NCBI GenBank assembly: GCA_963995525.1 | Contig: OZ023208.1 | Location: 21,047,682 to 21,111,681 of the forward strand | DNA length: 64,000 nt | Direction of reading: 5' to 3' | Origin: Escarpia spicata | Lineage: Eukaryota; Annelida; Polychaeta; Sabellida; Siboglinidae | In this document: positions 46,930 through 59,440 of the stretch, one piece after another | Layout: every line of letters starts with the position of its first letter | How positions within the stretch are numbered: the stretch's first letter is position 1 | Notes under the pieces: generated by a model | Database searches by the model: none | Seen by the model: only the letters and a program-made list of their open reading frames with translations | Told to the model about the DNA's origin: nothing | Translations under genes and position numbers: made by a program

Positions 46930-47665
46930 ATGATGGCACCACAACGCAAGAAAAGCGAAGCAGAAAACGTGAGTGAAATGAACGAAATCAAACAACATTT
47001 GAGCGAAATTGAACGGGATATTGCGGGAATGTCTAAATTTCAACAAGAAATAGCCTCCCTGTTGTCTGCGCTGCGTCAACTACAAAAAGACAACGATGAG
47101 AAAAACGCCCACATCAAAGTTCTCGAGGCCAGAATAGACGATCTAGAGCAATACTCTCGTATCGACGACGTCATCATCTCCGGCCTAGTGACAAGACACC
47201 AAACATACGCTAGAGCTACGACCAACAAAACGACCGTCGAAGTAGATGCTGACGCTCCCTTCTATGAAACCACAACATTCGAAGACAAAGTGGTGAACTT
47301 CTGTCTGACAAAAGACATCCACATAGACAAGAAAGACATCTCGGCATGTCACACGCTCGGTAGCAACAACAGGAAAGCAAGACTCACCTCTGCGAATCAT
47401 CATTCGTTTCTCCAACAGAAAGGCCAATATCAACCTACTGAAAATGGGAAAGAAACTGCGCGGGACAAACGTATTTATGAATGAACACTTAACAACAAAA
47501 CAGGCCGAACTCGCGAAGACAGCTCGACTTCTCCGCAAACAAGGCAAGGTCCAATCCACCTGGACCAGTAACTGTAAGGTGTTCGTGAAAGATAACAGTC
47601 CACCAGACAGTGCTAAGATCCGTGATATCACAACTGCTAAAGACTTCGATGATCTTAACAAATGA
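46930..47665 (+). pseudogene. LINE ORF1: coiled-coil nucleic-acid-binding protein
   Basis: The first frame (46930-47484) has a heptad-rich coiled coil (EIERDIAGMSKFQQEI, LEARIDDLEQYSRIDDVII), then ACHTLGSNNRK. A frameshift near 47390 moves the C-terminal domain to frame 47444-47665: KLRGTNVFMNEHLTTKQAE, ARLLRKQGKVQSTWT and NCKVFVKDN. That domain is shared by ORF1 proteins of many animal LINEs and is thought to bind RNA or DNA. The ATG at 46930 follows a stop-rich leader and is the likely start. Confidence 0.8.
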
Positions 47666-47879
47666 ACTGTGTCAAACGTTTTTGGCAGCAATGTTGAACT
47701 TTCCTATGACAATGTCTAGGACTTTGACTTGTTTCATATTGTGTCCTCTATTTATAGTTACTTTGGACACTGTGTATTTCGTCCTACTAATAATGTTATA
47801 CGTCTGGTCATTACAATGTATATTTCTTTGTATGGCTATATATTTTTTATAATTTTATTAACTACTGTTTAAACGGCAA

Positions 47880-48960
47880 ACATGATTGATCCATGTTTAG
47901 TTTGTTATGGAAAGTTAAACAGTAATTGGGTAAATTGTAAACTTTGTCAAACTACATTTTACAAAATATAAAAAAATTAACGCAATATCAGTTAGGTTAA
48001 TTCAAAGAAAAACAATTCCATACTATTGTCTCTCATGTTGCGACGTTTTTTCTTTTCTTAATATCAGTGATGATGAATGTAAATTTGAAAATTTTCCAAC
48101 TGAAGGAAATTATGACATTTACAGAATACTTGATAAATATTCTCACTTTAATTTAAACTCCTTCAAATATTCTGATTACAACTGTTCTGATTTTGAACAA
48201 AATATTGATCCAATTAATAATTTTATAATAATTTATCATCTAAATGTGAGTACTATACTGATTCTCAATTCAATGCAAAAATATGCAAAGTTAATGGATT
48301 GTCATTCATACATTTGAACGCAAGAAGTCTGAAAGCAACTTTGCAAAAATTAAAGATTACCTTGTAGAGCTTAATCTGCAATTTGATATAACTGTCATTT
48401 ATGAAACATGAGCAGAACTTGACTTACTAAATGACATTAATATGTATAATTATAATGCTCACCACATAACAAGAGGAGTCAGAAAGGGTGATGGTGTAGC
48501 TATTTATTATACACAAAAACAACATCTAAACTGTAAACTGATTGAAACAAAATCATTTGTTGTAGATACAATTTTTGAACTGTGAAACTATCCATAAAAG
48601 ACCTCACAAATATAGTCAATTGTATGTACAAAACGCCAGGTTTTTGTGAAAATATTGAATGTATCTTATATATGATGCGAAATCAGTGAAAACAGTATTT
48701 TTGTGTGGTGATCTTAACATAGATGTGTTGAACCATGAGGTTCATAGCAGTACCAAAAAATTCCTTGATTTTATGTACAGTTTGGGCTTTTATCCCTTAA
48801 TTGATAAACCAACCAGAATAGCAGAGTGCTCAGCTACACTAATTGATAATATATTTACAAAATAATTGAAACACAACCTTACTTGTGGTATATTATTCAA
48901 TGATATCAGTGACCATTTACCAGTTTTTGCAATATGTGATTATCATATAATTAGAAAATT
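47880..48960 (+). pseudogene. LINE ORF2 N-terminus: PHD-like finger and endonuclease
   Basis: At 47884 the frame reads CLVCYGKLNSNWVNCKLC and, after a break, YCLSCCD: a CxxC-CxxC-CxxC array like the PHD finger that precedes the endonuclease in some LINEs. The endonuclease follows with FIHLNARSLKA, a damaged ET-W region, KGDGVAIYY, FLCGDLNIDVLNH, AECSATLIDNIFTK and NDISDHLPVFAICD. Several frameshifts and stops. Confidence 0.75.
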
Positions 48961-49099
48961 CCCAAAAGAAGTTCATTACAATAGAATGATAATTGGACAC
49001 ACATTAGATTCACTTTAAAATTAATTATGTTTACAATCCTGGAACACTGTTCTGAACACAAATGATGTTAAATATGCATATGACACATTCTTAAATATA

Positions 49100-50045
49100 T
49101 TTACTAATATGTTTAACAAACATTTCTTGAGACAAATTTTGAGAAAGTATTGTGTTAAAAATAAACCTTGGTTCATTAAGGGTTTAAAACGTGCCTGTGC
49201 TAAGAAAAAGAGGCTACACAAAGCATTTATTATATCCAGATCTGGTGAAGCAGAACATAAGTATAACACTTATAAAATACAAATTGACAGCAATATTAAG
49301 ACTGACTGAAAAAACTACTACGGCACGTTGTTAGAAAAACAAAGAAATAATGTCAAGAGAACTTGGAAAATATTAAACAGTGTAATCAACAAATAATTTA
49401 GCACATCTTTGTATCCTGAATATTTTATGAAAAATAACAAAATCATTTCGGACAAGACCGATATAGCAAATTAGTGTAATACGTTTTTTTACACATGTTG
49501 GGCCTAATCTAGCAGAACACAGTTCATTACCTGCAAGGAATGTGTCTATTTATGATGGGAAAAGACTAGAAAGTAGCATGTTTTAAGTCCAGTTAATGAT
49601 CAAGAAATTATTAGAATCGTTCAACATTTCAAAACAAAAATGTCAATAGATTGTAATGACATTGACAAGAGTATGATCAAGAAGATAATTACTCATATTG
49701 TAAAACCATTTAGTCATATATGTTATGTATCCTTTCAAACAGGTGTATTTCCGAATAAAATGAAAATTGCCAAAGTTTTTCCAGTTTTTAAATCTGGAGA
49801 AAAGGGTGTGTTTACAAATTACAGACCTAGCTCATTGTTACCACAATTTTCTAAAATACTAGATAAACTATATAGTGATTGGCTGGGTAAATTCATAAAC
49901 AAGTATGATGTACTTTGTCCAAGCCAGTATGGCTTTAAATCTAACAGGTCAACTTCTCTTTCTTTTCTGGAATGGCTGAAGAAATTCCAGTACACTTGAT
50001 CATAAACAATATGCTATTGGCGTATCTGTTGATCTAAAAAATGAA
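49100..50045 (+). pseudogene. LINE ORF2 linker and RT finger domain
   Basis: 49109-49309 reads NKPWFIKGLKRACAKKKRLH, the basic linker after the endonuclease. 49640-49999 reads SFQTGVFPNKMKIAKVFPVF, NYRPSSLLPQFSKILDKL and SQYGFKSNRSTS. The palm with the catalytic Asp residues is absent beyond 50045. Confidence 0.85.
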
Positions 50046-50242
50046 TAATTGAATAGTTATGCATTTAATGATTAGGTATTTAAAAAAAATTGTGTTGGAA
50101 TTTTATTGTTATTAACTTAACTTCTTCTTTTTAAAGAACGGCATGCCTTGAATGGTCATGAGAATTGTGTTGTATGTATGGTGAGGTCAAATGTGTAATT
50201 ACAAACTATGTTAAATAGTATTACGTATGTTTTGGTTAACAT

Positions 50243-50458
50243 ATGTACTACACTTCTCCTTGCCCTTTTTCAACAATTGTATATGGATATATTGTTTTAC
50301 GATACCGTTTTGGAATTATCTCGATGTTGTCCGATAAGTATTTAGGCAAATTCGTGTACCATACCGGACAAGCATATTCCACTACTGGTCTAATCACAAA
50401 CACATCAATTCTAATCAAGTCATTTTGACTGATACCAGCCCGTTTCAACTGATAGATC

Positions 50459-50525
<67 letters not shown>

Positions 50526-50790
50526 CTCTTTTGCTTGCTTTTGAAACTATTCTATGTACATCTGCATTCCACCTTAGATCAGAAGATATAGTTACTCCAC
50601 GAATGTTTTAGTCCCAATAAGGTTCGCTTGCTTTAGACACACCGTCACTGATCTTAATTTTCTGTTCACGGTCTAGTAAAACCGCTGCCATCCATCGGAA
50701 AAGGTGTGCTGGCACGTCCATTGCATCCTGTTTATTAATTAGCATATTATGATTATTTGTATGCACCACTTCACAACACAATAGCGACCC
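50243..50790 (-). pseudogene. LINE RT thumb fragment split by a TA microsatellite
   Basis: The minus strand reads NKQDAMDVPAHLFRWMAA, EQKIKISDGVSKASEP, VTISSDLRWNADVHRIVS and KASKRVYI. Then comes a TA array (50461-50524) and after it YQLKRAGISQNDLIRIDVFV, RPVVEYACPVW and LPKYLSDNIEIIPKR. These are consecutive blocks of one LINE RT C-terminal region. Stops and one frameshift are present. Confidence 0.85.
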
Positions 50791-51054
50791 CGATAACAAC
50801 ATCGTTGAGACAACAGGGCACGGCAAAGCAAAACATAATATATTGCTCTTTGCTCAATGCTAATCTATTTCTATTTTCCGGCATTGCTTTGTACGCATAA
50901 AGACTTTATATGGACGTCGTCTAGTTCAGTTTATGTGTACATAGACAGACGTATGCCGTCCATGCTTAATAGGTAACATAAATGTTATATCGATAGTATA
51001 TCGGAGATAGATTATGGCTTTGGTTATGACTAATGAAACCACATTGATCTGTCG
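50791..51054. other. No gene seen
   Basis: Unique-looking sequence. Confidence 0.4.
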
Positions 51055-51475
51055 AATACAAGAACAACGTCAGTACTTAATGCTTGCTTTGAACATGTTC
51101 TTGTCTTTGATGCGGCTTCAAAGTTGCTAGATTTTATTAATTTTTATTAGCCTCAACGCCGCGCTTTATGACAGTACTTACGTGATGCAGAGTATGAATT
51201 CAATAACTTTAATAATTTCATTAGGGCACTAATTGTAACATTAGTAACTGATATTATGGCAGAAACGCTACTCCACGTTCGCTTACAACGTGAAAATAAT
51301 ATCAAGTTAATAACTGCAATGAGTAGTTTACAAAGAAACAGGAACTAGCGAAGTAATCAAATTAGTAGTATGATAATGCGTAGGCGCTTCCAATATCGAG
51401 GAGGCTCGAGTGAAAGTCGATAATCACAATGCAGTGTCAATTTAATATAACATTTCGCGGTACTTAGAGATGCGA
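51055..51475 (+). repeat. 420-bp duplicated module, copy 1
   Basis: Matches the reverse complement of 59895-60310 along its length (ACAAGAACAACGTCAGT, CTTGTCTTTGATGCGGCTTC, CGCTTACAACGTGAAAATAA). This copy has an extra T in its potential frame. It lies just upstream of a GPCR TM1 fragment. Confidence 0.85.
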
Positions 51476-51539
51476 CAAATCGTTGGTTGGTCTCTAGTAT
51501 CCAAAACATTAATAACACAACAAGGCGACGTCTGCAGTT

Positions 51540-51725
51540 GTCAACAAATGAACTTGTCCCGGTGAAAACGCATAGCCTTTCACCAACGTGGGTACGTTGG
51601 AGATCGACGATATCAAGCCAGTAATTATCAGTGTAATCGCCGTATTGAACTTAGCATTGAACTCTCTCGTGATCGTGGTAATCGTCAAATACCCGCAACT
51701 GCGCGAATGCTGCACGACTGTTACG
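51540..51725 (+). pseudogene. Second-family GPCR fragment, N-terminus and TM1
   Basis: GTLEIDDIKPVIISVIAVLN and LALNSLVIVVIVKYPQLRE match the 63.2-kb fragment (TM1 with the conserved Asn in LxxNSLVI). It breaks off at 51725 into low-complexity sequence with repeated GGCCCATTTTGTAA words. Confidence 0.8.
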
Positions 51726-52149
51726 ACCAATTTTGTAATAATTGACCCATTTCGTAATAAAAAACAGGCCCATTTTGTAACAAACCGTTATAATGTAATA
51801 GTAATGTAATGATGTAATAACATTGTTATTGTGACATTGAGGCCCATTTTGTAATAATTTCAGGTTTGCACATTTTGTAAGAATATGTAGGCCCATTTTG
51901 TAATAACAATATATGTAGCATATATATAGATATAGCATGAAATCAAGAATGTGTGAATTGCGAATGTCTGAATGCTATGCAAATGAGACGCAGAGCCGCA
52001 ATCGGATGATTTGTGTACTGCGTACCCGCCGCTAACATCGTTCGGAACCGTACAGAAGACCGAAAAAGTCACGATTGTAGGTCCGTTTATAGGTGTTCCA
52101 TGGATTATTACTGGAAAATCTAGATAGACGATAGAATAACAGGAAGTGC
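51726..52149. other. Short interspersed CCCATTTTGTAATAA words
   Basis: CCCATTTYGTAA recurs at about 51749, 51770, 51843 and 51893, an irregular short-period repeat that gave rise to a chance minus-strand frame. No gene. Confidence 0.5.
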
Positions 52150-52268
52150 TAGCTTTCATACGGTACCAACACCATCGGGGTAGGACTAGCAGTGAGGGTG
52201 CTAGCGACTTTTCAATTTCATGTTTTGGACGTGTTTGCAGTTGTACATGTTTCGTTCGCTTATCTAGT
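52150..52268 (+). mobile_element. Short retroelement, copy 3 (5' part)
   Basis: TTCAATTTCATGTTTTGGAC, GTTGTACATGTTTCG and CGCTTATCTA match the reverse complement of 45965-46080. The 3' tail portion is missing. Confidence 0.55.
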
Positions 52269-52688
52269 TTTATATCACCCACATTATTTATGATATATAA
52301 AGAGAAGGAAATACCTATTAATGTTGTCTTCGTTTCGAATGTGTAATTTAAAGAAACACCTGCCATACGTTGGTCACAAATACGTGTCCTTCTAGCGATA
52401 TCATCACGTAGCCTAACCTCAGATTGGTAACAGATATATAATACTTCTCAGTATCCGATGTTATGATACCGGGACAAACATTTGGAATGAGTGCATAACC
52501 CACAGCACATGTGCACCAATTTTTAAGAGACTTTACCTTTGATGGTTTGGTGACATTTATAGAATTCAATTTCTCAAATGTATTTACAAAATGATCAACA
52601 ACAACAGCTGCCTGATTAGTTCAATCAAAACCTACTCTTATGCAATACCCAGCGCCATCAACATGCTACTAGGGCGTGCACAAATGTA
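52269..52688. other. No gene seen
   Basis: Unique-looking AT-rich sequence downstream of the CR1-like element. Confidence 0.4.
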
Positions 52689-52787
52689 TTTTAACAAGAT
52701 TTAACAAGATTGCCAACCAGAAAATTACTCTGGATGGCATTTGGACAAGGAAGCCTTTTGGCTTATCGAGAGTCCAATACTTTTTAT

Positions 52788-55584
52788 CTACATGTATCCC
52801 GCCTTTTTAAGGTGTGTGTCGATTTTATGTTTAAACATATTCACGCTACTAGCACCAATACAATCAGGAGATAATCTGTTCCATTCATTTACAGTCCTTT
52901 GTGAGAATGAGAACTTTCTTATATCTAATCTACACTGCTCCTTTACTAATGTAGCTTCATGTCCTCTGGTCCTTCTATCTTTCTTAACTGAGAAAAAAAT
53001 GTTTCTATCAATATTTTCATAACCATTCAATATTTTAAACACTTCTATGTGATCTCCTCTCAATCTCCTGGTCTCTAGTGTTGTTAAACCACATTCTTTT
53101 AGGCGTATTTCGTAACTAAGATCCCTCAGATTTGGTATCATTTTAGTCGCTCTCCTCTGTACTCTTTCTAGCATATCTATGTCCTTCTTGCGATATGGCC
53201 TCCATGCTTGTATACAATATTCTAAATGAGGCCTCACTATTGTTTTGTACAGCGGTACTATGAATTCTTTTTTTTATACGCTATATTTCGCCTAATTAAT
53301 CCAAGTATTTGATTTCCCTTTGACGCTGCAATTCCGCACTGCTCTGAAACCTTCATATCAGCACTAATGGTTAACCCTAAGTCCTTTTCTTTTACAGTAG
53401 TACTTAGAACAGTACCCCCCATTTTATATTTTACCTCTTCATTCCCATGACCTGTGTGAAGGCATTTACATTTCCCAAAATTGAACAGCATTTGCCACTT
53501 TTCAGACCATTTGATCAACCTATCAAGATCATCTTGTAAATGCTGTCTGTCTCCATCACTTTTAATCCTTCTAAACACTTTTGTATCATCCGCAAATTTT
53601 AACACCTTGCTTGTTATATCATCGTCCAAATCGTTGATATATATTAAGAATAATATAGGTCCTAGTACTGATCCCTGTGGTACCCCACTCAATACCGATT
53701 TCCAGTTTGAAGCCTCCCCATCAACTACTACACGTTGTCTTCTGTCATTCAGCCATTTTTCTATCCAGTTTATTATACCATTTCCTATGCCATGGGCCTT
53801 TAGCTTAAGGAGTAATCTTTGATGTGGTACTTTGTCGAAAGCTTTTTGAAAATCTAAATAGATGATATCTACTGATGATCCCTCATCTACCCACCTAGTG
53901 ATGTCTTCCAAAAAACATAACATATTTGTTAAGCATGACCTCGCTTTTAAAAACCCATGTTGAGATGGGTTTATCAAGTTATGTTTAACAAGAAAATCCA
54001 CCATGTGATCTTTAATTAGTCTTTCTAATAATTTGCAAATCACTGATGTTAAACTCACTGGTCTATAGTTCTCTGACTTGTTTCTCGAACCTTTTTTAAA
54101 TAACGGTATAATGTTTACCTCTTTCCATTCTAAAGGAACCACTCCCTCTTCTAATGACAAATTGAAAACAGTTGCAAGCGGTGCGCTAATTTGTTCTACA
54201 ATTTCCAATAGTAGTTATGGCGGAATCCCGTCCACTCCAGGTGATTTATTATCCTTCATAGCCCTTATTTTCTTAGCTACCATTTCCGAGGTTATAACTA
54301 ACTGTCCTAAATAGTCTGATTCTGCCCCCTTGAACTTAGCCTCTGGTACTGGCAGTGAACTAATATCTTCCCTGGTAAACACTGAACTAAAATACTCATT
54401 CAGGTCTTCTGCCATTAAGAATCCCTCTGATATTGTATTTCCAGCACTATCTTCTAGAGGACCGACCTTATCCTGAACTTTCTGTTTGCTTCGAACATAC
54501 GCATAAAAACTCTTGCTGTCATGTTTTATATTACTAGCTAATTGCTGTTCATAGCTTCTCTTTGAATTTCTAATTTCAGCTGTAGCTTGGTTAAGTGCTT
54601 CTTTATAACTGTTGTAGTCTTCATCATTTCCAGTACATCTATATGACTTCCACATCATTTGTTTATACTTAATTTTTCTAATGGCTTCTTTCGATAAGTG
54701 TTTCTTTTTGGACCGTTTTCCTTGTTTTTGAAGGATACACATTTATCGACTATGCACTTAATTTCACTCTTTAATACATTCCAGCATTCTGATGCTGTCT
54801 TATTTTTCAGTGTGTTATTCCAGTCTATCTTTGCTAAATATTTCCTCATGTCCTTATACCTTCCTTTGTGGAAATTTCTCCTATACTGCTTTTTACTATT
54901 CCTTTCTGATTTTACTTTGATGGTAAAATGTATCTGGTTGTGATCACTACTCCCCAGTGGCTCACATATCTTGACATTGTCAACTAATTCTTTCTGTGAG
55001 GACAAAACTAAGTCTAACACATTCTCTCCCCTGGTTGGTTCTAGCACATGTTGAGAAAGGAAACTATCTTGTACTAAAACTAAAAACTTGTGGTCCTCAC
55101 TCCCCATACTCTGAAGAGATTTCCATTGTATATGCCCATGGTTAAAGTCCCCCATAATAATACAGTTCCGTTTGCTTACTTCCCTTATAGCGTTTTGTAT
55201 TTTTTCATTCTCTTCTATGCTTATGTTTGGACTTCGATAAACTAACCCAACTGTTAACGTTGAGTTTCCTGTAACTATGTTACACCAAACAGCTTCTCCG
55301 CAATCTGCTTCTCTTTCTAATTTTATTTCATAAGCCTGGATAGATTCTTTAATATATAAAATAACTCCACCTCCCTTTCTTCCTATTCTATCTTTCCTAA
55401 ACATTACATATCCTGTTAGTCCCAATTCGGCATCTGATATATCAGTGGTGGCCCACGATTCGGTTATACCTATTATGTGAGGGTCAATATCTTCTACCAT
55501 AATGTTTAGTTCACTTCTTTTGTTTACTATGCTCCTTGCATTTAAACAAATGCATTTATATCCTGATTCAGAACAGTTTTCCAT
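52788..55584 (-). pseudogene. CR1-like ORF2: endonuclease and reverse transcriptase
   Basis: Endonuclease (54655-55584): CLNARSIVNKRSEL, GITESWA (catalytic Glu), RKGGGVILYIKE, IMGDFNHGHIQW and LGSSDHNQIHF. RT: AMKDNKSPGVDGIP, NYRPVSLTSVICKLLER, SQHGFLKARSC, IIYLDFQKAFDKV, SGVPQGSVLGPILF, LKFADDTKVF, then thumb blocks as at 35513. Lesions: loss of one A in a run near 54728 (the 58.6-kb copy keeps six A and the open frame), an in-frame TAA at 54216-54218 after GIPP, and an A-run frameshift near 53272. Otherwise open. Confidence 0.93.
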
Positions 55585-55664
55585 GCTGTTCTTTGCCGAT
55601 TTATTTCTGCTGTCTTTATCTATGCCTCCAGTTTCAGGCTTCTCTGTGAATCCCCCCTGCGAAT

Positions 55665-56884
55665 CTAGTTTAAATAGATGCAGCCTGTCCCACTGTCAAC
55701 AGATTGCAGCAAGTTCTCTGAGAAAACTGCTGCCCCCTTTCCACTTAGATGTAGGCCATCTCTCATGTACATATCTTCCCTCCCAACAAAGTATCCCCAT
55801 AAATCTACGAATCCCACCCCCTCTTCTTTACACATCTGCTCAACTAGTGCGTTGATCGCCATCCTCTTGCAGTTTCTATATGTCGGCCCCTTCCTCCCAT
55901 TATTGGCAAAATTCCTGAGAGGATAATCTGTTCTACTCTTGTCTTCTTTAACTTCTTCACTAACTGTCTGTACTTCTGAACTATCCCAGTTGTTCCCTCC
56001 CTCTCTGCGTTATTTGTCCCTACATGTACTAGTACAGACCCTCCCTTGCCATGCCCCAGTACCTTCTCTACCCTTTCAGTTACATGTTCTATCGTAGCCC
56101 CCGGTAGACAAACAACGATGTCCTCCCCCTCGCTTAGAGTCTTATCTGTCTTTCTCATAATCGAATCGCCCATAAACACCCTCTCTTTCCTCATTGCCCC
56201 CTCAATCACTGCCTCAGTGTAGCTCTTTCTACGGTTTGCATCTGTCTGGTTGTAATCTTGTTCCCCTGTCTTTTGCTCTCCCGTCACAATCTCGTCCGTT
56301 CCATTCTTTCCTGACGCTGTTTCTCTTGTTACCTTTCTTCCTGTCATCGTCCCTCCCGACTTCTCTTCTGTCACATGTACTCTCACTTCCTTTCTTCCCG
56401 TCATCTTTCCTCCCATTGCATTTCCTTCTCTCCTCTGCCGTCTCTTTTTCCCTCCTACCTCTTTCTCTACGGTCACTTTCTCTCCTGCCACCTTCACACC
56501 TGTCACATTTCCTGCCGTCGATCCTCCACTTTCTTCCCCTCCGATCACCTTCCCTCCTCTCAGTCTCCTTTCCTCGGTCTTGTTGCCACTACTCTGCTCC
56601 TTCAGTTTCACAGTATTCCCAACTTTATCCCTGTCGTCTCTCTCCATTCCGTCTGTCTCCTTGCTGATTCTCATCTCCATCCCCTTCACAATATCTACCA
56701 ACCTAGCTACCTCTTTCTCCAGATATTTCACCTTCCAACACCCCACGCACTGAAAGGTGAATCCCTCTTCCTTGGTTTCTGTCCATGACTTCGTACAGCC
56801 GGATAATGCAAACTCTACCCAACTGTGGCAGTCGTCGCACACCAAGTGTCTCTTTGCCTTGACTTGCCGCTTGCAAGGCGCCAT
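55665..56884 (-). pseudogene. CR1-like ORF1: zinc finger plus SGNH esterase
   Basis: The main frame (346 codons) opens with CDDCHSWVEFALSGC and CVGCWKVKYLEKEVARLV, a PHD-like Cys/His cluster leading into a coiled coil. A basic, Gly/Thr-rich repeat region follows, then the esterase: ERVFMGDSIMRKT (nucleophile Ser in GDS) and LVHVGTNNAEREG (block III Asn). A 1-bp loss in a G-run near 55890 shifts the end to frame 55665-55862, which holds MRDGLHLSGKGAAVF with the catalytic Asp-His pair (DGLH). All four SGNH blocks are therefore present across the break. In the CR1 family such esterases are thought to act on lipids or membranes. Confidence 0.9.
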
Positions 56885-57749
56885 ATCAGAATTTATTTAA
56901 TAATAATAATCTAATTAGCTATTTAAAATAGTTTTGTCAACTGTGTTTACACCATTCACTGTCTATGTAGTCTTTAAGAAGACTGTTTTCTGTGCACAAA
57001 TGTTACACTTTTCGTAAGATTGCGTACGCTAGACTGCCTTATTTATTTAGGTTATACAACGCCCTAGCGAATAAGAGAGACACTAGCTAAATAAACTTAG
57101 TTCGCCCGATTATCGCAAATGCTTAACAACAAAGCTACCTTATCAAAAATGTCTAGCAGGTACTGACACAGATATTATCTTATGTAGGTAGTTTATGGTT
57201 GTTACTTTATCACCTATATATTCTACCACATAACGAGGTTTGTTAAATCTTGTTTACAAACTTATCGTAGCCGTAAGCTAACGTACCCTATTATCACTCA
57301 CTAGACTAAAGTGTCCTAAAATACTTTATCTAACTAACTTTAAGCACAACTGCTACTCAATATATGTTTACTGCTACTTTATGAATGATATTAAGGCAAG
57401 AATAATACTTATCAATCAGTAATTCCACTTGCTTATGAACTTTGATACACCACCCATTTCAACGATCTATCTCCGCCAAATACAGCCTCGATCCAAAATG
57501 TAACCCCAAACCTAACCTTTTGCGTATCAGACCAACTATAAAAGGGCACTGTACGTGGAAGGGTAACTCGAAGCTCTCGCTGCCAAATAGTTGCTGGGAT
57601 AGAATTGTTTCGAAACATGATCACGACCAAGCACCACCACCAATATGTTATGCTACATGTTTATGGTGAATTATCTGACCACACTTGATGAAGAGAACCT
57701 TTTGATAGACTGTGCATTCGCCATTAGCAAACTGCCGAGAAGCGGACGT
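56885..57749. other. Possible CR1 5' UTR; no gene seen
   Basis: Sequence upstream of the CR1-like ORF1 with no other recognised content. The element's 5' end could not be placed. Confidence 0.35.
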
Positions 57750-58490
<741 letters not shown>

Positions 58491-58499
58491 TTTCGCTTC

Positions 58500-58793
58500 T
58501 CTTTGAATTTCGAATTTCAGCTGTAGCTTGATTAAGTGCTTCTTTATAAATGTTGTAGTCTTCATCATTTCCAGTACATCTATATGACTTCCACATCATT
58601 TGTTTATACTTAATTTTTCTAATGGCTTCTTTCGATAACTGTTTCTTTTTAGACCGTTTCCCTTGTTTTTTGAAAGGTACAAATTTATCGACTATGCACT
58701 TAATTTCACTATTTAATATATTCCAGCATTCGGTTGCTGTCTTATTCTTCAGTGTGTTATTCCAGTCTATCTTTGCTAAATATTCCCTAGAGT
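58500..58793 (-). pseudogene. Internal fragment of a CR1-like ORF2
   Basis: 294 bp very similar to 54553-54845: EYLAKIDWNNTLKNKTA, IKCIVDKFVPFKKQGKRSKK, AIRKIKYKQMMWKSYRCTG and NQATAEIRNSKRS. It has neither the 3' UTR nor the endonuclease core, so it is not a normal 5'-truncated insertion. One edge is the CT array, the other unrelated sequence. Confidence 0.9.
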
Positions 58794-58952
58794 CAATCAT
58801 AAATTCTCCAAAACAAACATCAGGTTCAGCATTGCAAAAATATACAATAATTCTCCCGAAATAATTATTCATGAATCAAAGTGCATTATTGAAATATATC
58901 AAAATGTTTCTACTATTATTAACTGTTATATATGTGGAAGTTAATTAACTTA

Positions 58953-59440
58953 CACCCCTAGGTATACGTGAAATATTCTCGCAATTGAGTAAGCGATGAC
59001 TACCAATGCCAACAAGACTCCAAGAGAAACACATACTATTAACACAGCTACTATATCTGCTGGAAGTGTTGACCTTTCGGGCTAACTGTAGCTACACAAA
59101 TCCAAATCCCACGAGGACATTCGTACACAAAACTCAATGGACAAAACCGATCCGGACACCCAAATACCAATTATTATGAACAAGCAACGGCGTTGAATGA
59201 GGGTTAGTTCATAGCGAAGCGGTTTCATTATGACAGCCATTTTGCTTACAGTCACCCAGCACAGACTTTAACGAGGCTGAACCAAGTCGAGCAAAGTGCT
59301 AGTATCCTGGGAAGGTATTGGAGCTCGTTACGAACAGTTGTTGATGTCTTCGAACACACGGCAGGGCTGGCAGACATCTTTGAACATCCGTTTACGAGAT
59401 CAGGCAGCGCGAGAGACAACGTTAAAAGCGTCATCATTGT
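58953..59440 (-). pseudogene. Second-family GPCR fragment, TM2 to TM5
   Basis: Minus strand: TLSLALPDLVNG (TM2, conserved Asp), VCSKTSTTVRNELQYLPRI, LALCSTWFSLVKVC (TM3 part). After a one-base shift at about 59256: TVSKMAVIMKPLRYELTLIQ (loop 2), IGIWVSGSVLSIEFC (TM4 with conserved Trp). A TAG at 59082-59084 then interrupts before LPADIVAVLIVCVSLG and VVIAYSIARIF (TM5). The DRY box is degraded to SKM. TM1 is missing; a TCA-repeat tract lies in its place. TM6-TM7 are absent. Confidence 0.82.

Larger units (their letters stand above)
46480..50045 (+). mobile_element. LINE with ORF1, PHD-like finger, endonuclease and truncated RT
   Basis: Plus-strand order: possible 5' UTR (46480-46929), ORF1 (46930-47665), PHD-like finger (47880-48060), endonuclease (48290-48960), linker (49100-49310) and RT fingers (49640-50045). 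The RT stops before its catalytic YADD, so the 3' half is missing. It is decayed but retains more 5' sequence than most copies here. Likely CR1/jockey group; clade not fixed. Confidence 0.85.
52689..56884 (-). mobile_element. CR1-like LINE, near complete
   Basis: The minus strand carries ORF1 (zinc-finger region, coiled coil, SGNH esterase), ORF2 (endonuclease and RT) and a 3' UTR ending in a 10-bp tandem repeat (ATCTTGTTAA type, 52689-52712). ORF1 with PHD and esterase domains is a known feature of CR1-group LINEs. Only about five lesions break it, so it is the youngest LINE here. Partial relatives lie at 5253-5703, 35513-36014 and 58500-58793. The 5' end is not defined; a 5' UTR may extend right of 56884. 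Confidence 0.93.

Noticed and set aside
46463..46942. 159-codon minus-strand frame
   Set aside because: It lies antisense to the LINE 5' region and ORF1 start and shows no motif; probably chance.
56194..56788. Ser/Leu/Pro-rich plus-strand frames of 137-157 codons
   Set aside because: Antisense shadows of the CR1-like ORF1, whose minus-strand frame has clear domains.
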